A DNA stretch of 8,516 nt. Source: Phycisphaerae bacterium (GTDB lineage: Bacteria > Planctomycetota > Phycisphaerae > JAAYCJ01). The notes under the pieces were generated by a model, which was not told the origin of the DNA, searched no databases, and saw nothing but the letters and a program-made list of their open reading frames with translations. The stretch covers positions 1 through 8,516 of the forward strand of contig JAAZAW010000005.1 of assembly GCA_012514125.1 (NCBI GenBank), written 5' to 3'. The stretch's first letter is position 1. Each line of letters starts with the position of its first letter. Below, piece after piece: positions 1-6,267 of this stretch. Made by a program: the position numbers and the translations under genes.

Positions 1-809
1 GGATTCCGATATTTGATACCCTTTTTAGTATCATTCGCAGGATTGTGGAACGACGGTCCATTTTTGCGCCGGATCGAAGTCATATCCATCACAAACTTTT
101 GGATATGGGATTGAGGCATCGTCATGTGGTCATCGTGATGTACCTGGTGACGCTGGCGTCGGCTGGACTGGGAATGTTCATGATGTTTACCCGCGATACG
201 GGAACGATTTTTGTTTTAGGGGCGGCATTTCTGGTTCTGTTGGGAACTTTCCGAGTGGTGGGTGCGGTTCAAATCGGCCAAAGCATCGCTGCCATTCAGC
301 GAAACATGAATATTGCCCGACAAAGCAGGGGCGACAAACAGATTTTTGAACGTTCGATATTGCGGATGCGGGAAGTGACCGATTTTCAAAGCTGGTGGAA
401 AGTGCTTTGCGATACCGTGGAACAAATGGAATTTGTGTGGATGGTGATGAAGGTCGTTTGCCGAAACGGCAAGCCTCACACCCTGGTCTGGCGATGTTCC
501 CGGCGAGAACTCGCTGAGCAGAATATGATCAGAATCGTGCTGCCGGTTCATGACCGGCGTGCGGGTCCGCCTTTGCAAATGGAACTGGCGGTCCACGTCA
601 ACGGCTCACTTGAAACCGCGGGTCGCCGAGTCGCCTATTTCAGCAGACTGATCGACGAATATTGTCCGGCGACACTTTCAAAAAATAAGGCGAGGGTGAC
701 ATCGGGCCGTGTGACGCCGCTGGAGACTTTCTTGCCGGAGGATTCGACACTGCCGGAGACGAACGCGCCAACGGACGAACTGGACATGGAAACCAGCAAA
801 GTGTCCTGA
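1..809 (+). CDS. Polyprenyl-phosphate HexNAc-1-phosphate transferase (WecA/TagO/MraY family), C-terminal part
   Basis: This gene is truncated by the window start. The frame beginning at base 3 is open through to the stop at 807-809, so the GTG at 45 is internal and not the true start. The first visible residues carry the PIFDT motif (6-20), followed by PDRSHIHH, with the HIHH signature at 81-92. Both are typical of the last cytoplasmic loop of WecA/TagO enzymes, which move a HexNAc-1-phosphate from a UDP-sugar to undecaprenyl phosphate and so start a lipid-linked glycan. Two hydrophobic helices follow (about 126-188 and 201-270). After them comes a soluble, presumably cytoplasmic tail of roughly 165-175 residues that plain WecA lacks; its last 35 or so residues are rich in Thr, Pro and acidic residues and look disordered. 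The next gene starts 13 bp downstream and is the usual partner of this enzyme. Family assignment is secure; the exact sugar substrate cannot be read from this fragment. Confidence 0.9.
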   Translation, partial: IPIFDTLFSIIRRIVERRSIFAPDRSHIHHKLLDMGLRHRHVVIVMYLVTLASAGLGMFMMFTRDTGTIFVLGAAFLVLLGTFRVVGAVQIGQSIAAIQRNMNIARQSRGDKQIFERSILRMREVTDFQSWWKVLCDTVEQMEFVWMVMKVVCRNGKPHTLVWRCSRRELAEQNMIRIVLPVHDRRAGPPLQMELAVHVNGSLETAGRRVAYFSRLIDEYCPATLSKNKARVTSGRVTPLETFLPEDSTLPETNAPTDELDMETSKVS

Positions 810-813
810 AGAG

Positions 814-821
814 AAGGAAGG
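814..821 (+). promoter_or_regulatory. Ribosome binding site of the GT26 gene, bearing on start choice
   Basis: The purine run AAGGAAGG sits in the 13-bp gap after the upstream stop. Its 3' end is only 1 nt from the ATG at 823 but 7 nt from a second in-frame ATG at 829. If the upstream half (GAAGG, 813-817) is the part that pairs, spacing to 823 is 5 nt, so both starts remain possible. They differ by two residues. Confidence 0.6.
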
Positions 822-822
822 A

Positions 823-1635
823 ATGGGTATGAACTTGAAACTTAACGCGGAGGAATATGGTCCGGAAATTTTTTCCACACCCATGCCCGGACCGGTATCC
901 ATTATGGGTGTCAATGTGATTCCGTTTGAGTCTTATGAACAGGCGGTGGCGTGTGTCGCCGAACGGATTAAGGCAAAGAAAAAATCGTTTTGCGTCGCGA
1001 TCAATCCTGAAAAAATTTACCGGGCGGGAATGAACGAGGAATTAAAAACAGTACTTGAACGGGCCGATATTGGGATTTGTGACGGGGTGGGGGTTTCAAT
1101 CGCGGCGAGAGTTCTGTATGGACAGCGAGTTTCCCGATGTACCGGAATCGATTTTTTTTACAGGCTCATCGAGCGGGCATCGAACGTCGGCTGGAAGATA
1201 TTTTTACTGGGCGCTTCGCCACAGGTCAGCGAAACCGCCTGCATAAAACTCCAGCAGCAGTATCCGATGCTTCAGATCGTCGGTCGGCAGCATGGCTATT
1301 TCAATGACAGTGCTGCCGTTATCGAACAGATCAATCACAGTGGTGCGGATATGCTTTTTGTCGCAATGGGGTCGCCCCGGCAGGAATTCTGGATCGCTGA
1401 AAATCAAAAGGCAATCGATCCTTATTTTTGTATGGGTGTTGGCGGCACACTGGATGTCGTCAGCGGAAATACAAAACGCGCGCCTTATTTGTTCCGACGA
1501 ACGGGGACGGAATTTTTATATCGTTTGATTTCAGATCCCAAACGATGGCGGAGGCAGAGTGTCTTGCCGTTGTTCATGTTTTCGGTGTTACGTAAAAAGA
1601 TCAATGCACAAATACGGATGAACGCCCAGGCGTAA
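823..1635 (+). CDS. WecG/TagA/CpsF family glycosyltransferase (GT26)
   Basis: The protein is 270 residues, close to the usual family length. The N-terminal half has the family pattern: an Asn in FCVAINPEK (N61), then ADIGICDGVG, with D87 at the position of the proposed catalytic Asp of TagA enzymes, then RCTGIDFF (about 105-112). The C-terminal half carries GVGGTLDVVSG (205-215), KRAP (218-221) and a basic, hydrophobic tail that in TagA relatives anchors the enzyme to the inner membrane. Known members add the second sugar (ManNAc or ManNAcA) to undecaprenyl-PP-GlcNAc. A matching role after the upstream WecA-like enzyme is inference. About 25 poorly conserved residues precede the first core strand. 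The start is 823 or 829. The gene ends 10 bp before the kinase gene and must be cotranscribed with it. Family confidence is high; the sugar donor is unknown. Confidence 0.93.
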   Translation: MGMNLKLNAEEYGPEIFSTPMPGPVSIMGVNVIPFESYEQAVACVAERIKAKKKSFCVAINPEKIYRAGMNEELKTVLERADIGICDGVGVSIAARVLYGQRVSRCTGIDFFYRLIERASNVGWKIFLLGASPQVSETACIKLQQQYPMLQIVGRQHGYFNDSAAVIEQINHSGADMLFVAMGSPRQEFWIAENQKAIDPYFCMGVGGTLDVVSGNTKRAPYLFRRTGTEFLYRLISDPKRWRRQSVLPLFMFSVLRKKINAQIRMNAQA

Positions 1636-1641
1636 AGGAGG
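1636..1641 (+). promoter_or_regulatory. Strong Shine-Dalgarno of the kinase gene
   Basis: A perfect AGGAGG begins one base after the TAA of the upstream GT26 gene and lies 4 nt before the ATG at 1646. It is the best ribosome binding site in the window, fixes the start, and suggests efficient reinitiation. Confidence 0.85.
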
Positions 1642-1645
1642 ACCT

Positions 1646-3952
1646 ATGTCAAATTCAACCGAACACACGGATATATCCGCGAGCGATCCTGGCGAAATTG
1701 CAGGACGGGTTACCGTACTCAATCATTCCGGCCCCAAACCGGTTATGAAAGCCGATCCGTTCGATCTGTATGCGCAGCCGGAGGTTCCCCTGATGGTCAA
1801 GCCTGTTTCAATCTGGCGGTTGCTAAGATTCAAATGGACAATCCTGGTTGTATTTTTACTGGTGACGATTCCGATGGCCGCCTGGATATGGACTTTTATC
1901 GTCCCTCAATATCGTGTGGCTGCCCAAATTCGTGTTCGCCCGATTATTCCTCGTCTTGTTTTCAAGACGGACGATAACGGCCCTATTCCATTGTATTCGT
2001 CATATCTCAATACCCAGGTCGCCATGATTATGAGTCCGGTCGTATTGCAGCGTGTTCTGGACAATCCGGGCGTCCAGCAGACAAAATGGTATTCCGAAAA
2101 CAAAACACCCTCTTCGGGAAAACCCGGATCGCATATCGATCGTTTGACCAAAGCTCTGGATGTTCAGCCTCGCTGGATGACGGAAATCATCGATGTGGCA
2201 ATGATGAGTCAGGATGCGAAAGAAGCCGAAACCATTGTGAACGCGATTCTGGATGAGTATATCGCCTTTGTTAGAGAAGGACTCGACCAGGACGACGACA
2301 TGATGTACAAAAAGCTTCTTGAGGAATATAACTCCTTGCGCAATGAAATCGACGGCAGAGAAAAAATTGCCGCTAAACTGCGAAAAGACCTCGGTACAGG
2401 CACACCTGAAGAGCTGATCACACAAAGACGGGTCCGGCTGGATACGATGGAATCGCAACTCGAAAGTATTCGGCGCCAGATCACGATGTATCAATGGCAG
2501 CAGAAACTCCAAAAGACCAGTAAAACCACCGCTGAGCCTGCGGGACAAGTTCCGACCACTCAACCCAGGTCCGAACGATACGAAGCGGACGCGGAATGGC
2601 GGCGGTTGTACCTGGATTATCGCAATGTCGAACATCAGCTCAATATCCAGCGTGATCGGCTGGGGGTGAATCATCCAAGAATGATCGAGCTGGAGAAAAA
2701 TTCAAAATTAGCGGAGGAACTGTTCCTGGCCCGGCAGGAATACCTTGACATTCAATATATGCAGAACGCGGATTTGCATGTCCTGACTCACCAGGCTTCA
2801 TCGACTTCCATTCAGGATGAGCAGGCACTTGAACAGACTATCAAACAATTAAAATACGAAGAAAATCTTCTGGCTTCCGATGTTCAAAAAGAACAGATGA
2901 ATTTTGAACGGGCATTCGACAGCGCTCAAATGCTGGGCCGCGAAAACGATATTATCCAGTATAAACGCGAACTGTATCAGGCGGTCCGGGCACGCCTGAA
3001 TGAAAAAGAAATGGAACGCAATGTCCCCGGTTCAATCGAAGTCCTGGCTCGGGCGCAGATTCCAGGCGAGCCTCACCAGAATCGACGATTATTCTTTACC
3101 CTGGTGGCGGTCATGGCAGGATTGGGAATGGGACTGGTTACCGCTTTTTATCGCGCCAGTACGACGGAAACGATTCATGAAGCGGAAGAACTCCGTGATG
3201 TTGTTCGAAGCCCGTTTCTCGGACAGATTCCCTATAATCGATTTCTCGGCAACGGAATGGAATGTGAGTCGCCCGCCTGTGGTGAATTTATTCGAATCGT
3301 AAGAACGGCATTACTGCAGCGGCTTGAGAAAGATCAGGGTAATTCCATTCTGGTCACCAGTGCCTGTTGCGGTGCGGGTAAAACGACGGTTTCTATCTTA
3401 CTGGCCCGGAGCTTTACCCAATGCGGAAAATCGGTGCTTCTGGTTGATTGCGATGTGCATAATCCGACGATCGCAATCCGGTTCGGCATTAAATCGACTC
3501 CCGGACTTCTGAGCGTTTTGAAAGAACAGATCGGCGATGAGGAGGCGATTGTCAAAACAAATCTGAGCGGGTTGGATGTGATTCCAGCCGGCATCGGATG
3601 GAATGAAAATGATCAGGAACTTTTAGCCAATGGAAATTTTGGCATTGGCCTGGCCCGGTGGCGAAAAAAATACGATGTGATTCTTTTTGACGGTTCCCCG
3701 ATTTTACCGGTGGCCGATGCAAGAATTATCTGCCGTCAGATCGATGGCTGTGTCATGGTGGTTCAAAAGGGACACTGCCAGCGATCGGATGTGGTGGATG
3801 CGCTGGCCAATATCAGTTCTTCAGGCGGAAAGCTCTTCGGAACGATTTTTGTCGGTTCGCGGGCCAGAAATATCTATGGCGTCGATCGGATATTGTCGGG
3901 GGAATATCAGACCATAAAACAATTGGATCAAAAACTGGGGGAAGATACATGA
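1646..3952 (+). CDS. Wzc-like polysaccharide co-polymerase / BY-type tyrosine autokinase
   Basis: This 768-residue protein joins a Wzz-type chain-length domain to a bacterial tyrosine kinase. A cytoplasmic N-terminal stretch of about 55 residues precedes TM1 (about 64-86). A large periplasmic region follows, mostly coiled coil (about 215-290 and 325-460), broken by a Pro/Thr/Gln-rich segment at 292-310 and including LGVNHPRM near 339-346. TM2 is about 482-503. The kinase part shows the EX2RX2R oligomerisation motif (E547, R550, R553), a Walker A CCGAGKTT (574-581, K579), a Walker A' VDCD (D601, D603), and a Walker B ILFDGSP (D682). The C-terminus has only two tyrosines, Y744 and Y754, where Wzc-type kinases usually carry a cluster. 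Such proteins control polymer length and export through cycles of autophosphorylation and oligomerisation at the inner membrane. The next gene overlaps it by 4 bp. Identity is firm; kinase activity is inferred. Confidence 0.95.
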   Translation: MSNSTEHTDISASDPGEIAGRVTVLNHSGPKPVMKADPFDLYAQPEVPLMVKPVSIWRLLRFKWTILVVFLLVTIPMAAWIWTFIVPQYRVAAQIRVRPIIPRLVFKTDDNGPIPLYSSYLNTQVAMIMSPVVLQRVLDNPGVQQTKWYSENKTPSSGKPGSHIDRLTKALDVQPRWMTEIIDVAMMSQDAKEAETIVNAILDEYIAFVREGLDQDDDMMYKKLLEEYNSLRNEIDGREKIAAKLRKDLGTGTPEELITQRRVRLDTMESQLESIRRQITMYQWQQKLQKTSKTTAEPAGQVPTTQPRSERYEADAEWRRLYLDYRNVEHQLNIQRDRLGVNHPRMIELEKNSKLAEELFLARQEYLDIQYMQNADLHVLTHQASSTSIQDEQALEQTIKQLKYEENLLASDVQKEQMNFERAFDSAQMLGRENDIIQYKRELYQAVRARLNEKEMERNVPGSIEVLARAQIPGEPHQNRRLFFTLVAVMAGLGMGLVTAFYRASTTETIHEAEELRDVVRSPFLGQIPYNRFLGNGMECESPACGEFIRIVRTALLQRLEKDQGNSILVTSACCGAGKTTVSILLARSFTQCGKSVLLVDCDVHNPTIAIRFGIKSTPGLLSVLKEQIGDEEAIVKTNLSGLDVIPAGIGWNENDQELLANGNFGIGLARWRKKYDVILFDGSPILPVADARIICRQIDGCVMVVQKGHCQRSDVVDALANISSSGGKLFGTIFVGSRARNIYGVDRILSGEYQTIKQLDQKLGEDT
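3937..3944 (+). promoter_or_regulatory. Ribosome binding site inside the kinase 3' end
   Basis: The purine run GGGGGAAG lies 4 nt before the ATG at 3949. That ATG overlaps the kinase stop codon as ATGA (3949-3952), which points to translational coupling of the kinase and the following gene. Confidence 0.65.
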
Positions 3953-5157
3953 ATGAATGGGAAATGATCATCAGAACACCGGGTGGAGAGTACCTGACGG
4001 TGCGTCAGCTTATTTTAAAAATGCGCATGCTCGCGATTCGTGCTCTTGGCCGAATGTTTCGGCCTGAGGAAAACCTTTTTGCCTTCAGGATTATTCGGAC
4101 CGGCAAGGGTGATGTCCTGGAAGGCTTGAGCCGGCGATATACCGCGATTGCCCTCATGGGATTACTGGAAGAGTCGGAAGATGTGATTCGACAGGTTTTA
4201 CATGGCCGATCCATTACAACGATATGTCATCGTCTGGTCGATGGCGTTCACGAATCGCAGGACCTCGGTGAGGTGTCGCTGATATTATGGCTCGCGAGAC
4301 GTGTTTCACACTATAATGTCGATAAAATATTCGATCATCTCAATATCCTGGATCCACTTGGAAGAGATTATTCCACAGTGGAATTATCATGGCTCTTGAC
4401 AGGGTTGTCGGTTCGATGCAACGAAAAAACCGATACAGAAGCCGCAGGACTGGTCGCACGAAAACTCCTGCAATCCTTTAATGAAAAATCGGGAATGTTT
4501 CCCCATCGGCCGGGTTGGCGGCATACTAAAAATTATCGTTCCCATGTGACCTGTTTCGCAGACCTGGTATATCCCATTCAGGCGTTGTCCTATTACTATC
4601 TGCTGACCGGAGATTCCGAAGCGTTGGATGCCGCTTCGCGATGTGCCGAGCGAATCTGTTTCCTTCAGGGCAGGAGCGGTCAATGGTGGTGGCATTATGA
4701 TTATCGAACGGGAAAGGTGATCGAAGGCTATCCCGTTTATGCGGTGCACCAGGACGCTATGGCGCCAATGGCGCTATTGGCGATCCAGGATGCCGGCGGG
4801 ATGGACTACAGCCGATGGATCGATCGCGGCATCAGTTGGCTCGTCAATCCACCCGAAACCGGTGTCTCATTGATCGATCCCCAAGCCGATCTGATCTGGC
4901 GAAAAGTATGTCGCCATGAGCCGAATCGACTTTCACGGGGTTTACAGGCTGCGGTCAGTCGATTCCATGCTTCCTGGCGAATGCCGGGAATCGATTGGCT
5001 GTTCAGGCCCGAACAGATCGACTACGAATCTCGTCCATACCACATGGGCTGGATTCTCTGTGCCTGGCCTGCCGATAGAGTCGATGCGATGGAAAGATCG
5101 ATTTATGCGCATGCCGACGATGAGACACAAGCCGAAATGATTTTGTCGATACCTTAA
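3949..5157 (+). CDS. Protein of unknown function, probable alpha/alpha-toroid fold, EPS-associated
   Basis: I cannot name a function for this 402-residue protein. It has no signal peptide and no convincing membrane helix, so it should be cytoplasmic. The sequence reads as successive helices separated by short, aromatic-rich loops, as in alpha/alpha barrels (terpene cyclase-like, prenyltransferase-like or six-hairpin glycosidase-like). Likely conserved sites are HRPGWRH (186-192), CFADLVYP (from C202), LQGRSGQWWWHYD (239-251), EGYPVYAVHQDAM (259-271) and RPYHMGWILCAW (362-373). The LQGRSGQWWW segment resembles a QW-type repeat but only loosely. Clustered His, Asp, Glu and Trp would suit a carbohydrate-binding cleft, which is inference. 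The start at 3949 is fixed by the ATGA overlap with the kinase and a purine-rich ribosome binding site. Coupling to the kinase and the sulfotransferase downstream suggest it acts on or with the polymer: a lyase, hydrolase, epimerase or regulatory role are all open. Confidence 0.85.
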   Translation: MNEWEMIIRTPGGEYLTVRQLILKMRMLAIRALGRMFRPEENLFAFRIIRTGKGDVLEGLSRRYTAIALMGLLEESEDVIRQVLHGRSITTICHRLVDGVHESQDLGEVSLILWLARRVSHYNVDKIFDHLNILDPLGRDYSTVELSWLLTGLSVRCNEKTDTEAAGLVARKLLQSFNEKSGMFPHRPGWRHTKNYRSHVTCFADLVYPIQALSYYYLLTGDSEALDAASRCAERICFLQGRSGQWWWHYDYRTGKVIEGYPVYAVHQDAMAPMALLAIQDAGGMDYSRWIDRGISWLVNPPETGVSLIDPQADLIWRKVCRHEPNRLSRGLQAAVSRFHASWRMPGIDWLFRPEQIDYESRPYHMGWILCAWPADRVDAMERSIYAHADDETQAEMILSIP

Positions 5158-5220
5158 CCCAAACCGATCGGTCGCATCGTATGAAATGAGGGATTTCATT
5201 ACAACCTTTGAGTAAAAACT
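5158..5220 (+). other. 63-bp intergenic gap, the longest non-coding stretch in the window
   Basis: This gap separates the toroid gene from the sulfotransferase gene. It contains one perfect 7-bp inverted repeat (listed separately). I see no -35/-10 pair I would defend, no T-tract of a classical terminator, and no clear Shine-Dalgarno before the ATG at 5221. Confidence 0.6.
5181..5199 (+). other. Small hairpin upstream of the sulfotransferase gene
   Basis: ATGAAAT (5181-5187) and ATTTCAT (5193-5199) are perfect reverse complements around the 5-nt loop GAGGG. The stem is AT-rich and no run of T follows, so it is a poor intrinsic terminator. The purine-rich loop lies 28 nt from the start codon, too far to be an ordinary ribosome binding site. 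It could be an RNA-processing or translation-control element, or chance. Confidence 0.3.
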
Positions 5221-6267
5221 ATGTTCAAACCCATTGAGATAAAAGAAAATCGAGCCGTCGAAAATCCAACCCCGGTTCGCCTGGTTTATATTCTTTCTGC
5301 GAGTCATTCCGGCTCCACCTTGCTGGCCATGCTGCTGGGTGCCCATACTCACCTTGTGACGGTAGGGGAACTTAAAGCCACGAATCTCGGCGATATCAAT
5401 CGCTATCGATGCTCCTGTGGAAGTCCGATCCGAAACTGTGAATTCTGGAGCCAGGTTCGCCGGTGTATGATTCAAAATGGATATTCATTTGATATCACCG
5501 ATTCCGGGACCGATTATTTTCGTATCAATAATCGATATATTCGCTATTTATTAAGACCACTGGTTCGCGGCCCGGTTCTGGAAAATATCCGCGACCTGGC
5601 ATTAAACTTATCACCAGCCTGGCGACAGAATCTGCCGAAAATTCAAAATCAGAATTTTGCACTGATCCAAACCATTTGCCGTTTGGCAAACGCCAGAATA
5701 ATTGTCGATTCCTCGAAAATCGGCCTAAGGTTAAAATACTTGCTTCAAAATCCGGCGATAAACGTCAAAATCCTGCGTCTGATTCGTGACGGCAGAGCTG
5801 TGGCGATGACCTATACCGATCCTGCCGCGTTCGCCGATTCGGAAAATCCGATGTTGCGAGGAGGTGGAATGGGCGGTGATCGAAACAATGAAAAAATATC
5901 CATCGATCAAGCCGCATGGGAATGGCGCCGAAGTAACGAAGAAGCTCACCAGATTCTGGCACGTGTTCCATCCGATCGCTGGATGGAAGTTCGTTATGAA
6001 CATCTATGCCGAAACCCCAAAGTGACCTTATCTCGCATTTTTCGGTTTATCGGCGTGGAACCTCAGAATACCACGACAACCTTTCGTACCAAACCCATGC
6101 ATGTTCTGGGAAATGGAATGCGCCTGGACACCGATAACGAAATCAAACTCGATGAGAGGTGGAAAAATCAAATGACCCCCGAACAACTCGCCCGATTCGA
6201 CGCTATCGCCGGGCCGCTCAACCAACAATATGGTTACCATCAGTCTATCACACAGGAGAATCCGTGA
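5221..6267 (+). CDS. Sulfotransferase family protein (PAPS-dependent, probably carbohydrate-directed)
   Basis: The 348-residue protein begins its core with LVYILSASHSGSTLLAMLLG (21-40), the 5'-phosphosulfate-binding loop of PAPS sulfotransferases. A GEL follows at 49-51, then a Cys-rich CSCGSPIRNCEFW segment (64-76) that I associate with relatives from polysaccharide loci. IIVDSSK (160-166) comes next, then RLIRDGRAVAMTY (186-198), which fits the 3'-phosphate-binding motif, and a typical RYEHL (258-262). It should transfer sulfate from PAPS to a hydroxyl or amine of a sugar in the cytoplasm; the acceptor is inferred from context only. The start at 5221 is the first ATG after an in-frame stop at 5209-5211. 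It lacks a good Shine-Dalgarno, yet later ATGs would remove the cofactor loop. The stop overlaps the flippase start by 4 bp (GTGA). Family assignment is strong, the substrate unknown. Confidence 0.9.
   Translation: MFKPIEIKENRAVENPTPVRLVYILSASHSGSTLLAMLLGAHTHLVTVGELKATNLGDINRYRCSCGSPIRNCEFWSQVRRCMIQNGYSFDITDSGTDYFRINNRYIRYLLRPLVRGPVLENIRDLALNLSPAWRQNLPKIQNQNFALIQTICRLANARIIVDSSKIGLRLKYLLQNPAINVKILRLIRDGRAVAMTYTDPAAFADSENPMLRGGGMGGDRNNEKISIDQAAWEWRRSNEEAHQILARVPSDRWMEVRYEHLCRNPKVTLSRIFRFIGVEPQNTTTTFRTKPMHVLGNGMRLDTDNEIKLDERWKNQMTPEQLARFDAIAGPLNQQYGYHQSITQENP
6254..6258 (+). promoter_or_regulatory. Ribosome binding site that fixes the flippase start at GTG 6264
   Basis: AGGAG within the last codons of the sulfotransferase gene lies 5 nt before a GTG at 6264. 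That GTG overlaps the sulfotransferase TGA as GTGA. This favours 6264 over the in-frame ATG at 6159, which would overlap the upstream gene by 109 bp. Confidence 0.75.

Noticed and set aside
1152..1159. Run of eight T as a possible slippage or frameshift site in the GT26 gene
   Set aside because: The frame on both sides gives an intact, full-length family protein (Asp-Phe-Phe-Tyr across the run), so no frameshift needs explaining.
2000..2674. Long antisense open frame (224 codons) opposite the kinase gene
   Set aside because: It lies wholly inside a well-supported gene, has no recognisable domain, and looks like a product of codon bias on the sense strand.
3664..3670. Run of seven A before the Walker B motif of the kinase as a programmed frameshift
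   Set aside because: The frame is continuous, with Walker B and the C-terminal tyrosines in phase; the run simply encodes Lys-Lys after Arg.
4763..4782. Inverted repeat CGCCAAT/ATTGGCG with 6-nt spacer
   Set aside because: It lies within the coding part of the toroid gene, encodes an Ala/Met/Leu-rich helix, and has no T-tract. Repeated GCG/GCC-type codons explain it.
4942..5475. Antisense open frame (177 codons) spanning the 63-bp gap
   Set aside because: It covers the ends of two well-supported sense genes, including the sulfotransferase cofactor loop, and its product has no family features.
6159..6263. Upstream ATG at 6159 as the flippase start, giving a 569-residue product
   Set aside because: It would overlap the sulfotransferase by 109 bp, and the added residues are polar and unlike a flippase N-terminus. 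The GTG at 6264 has AGGAG at 5-nt spacing and a GTGA overlap.
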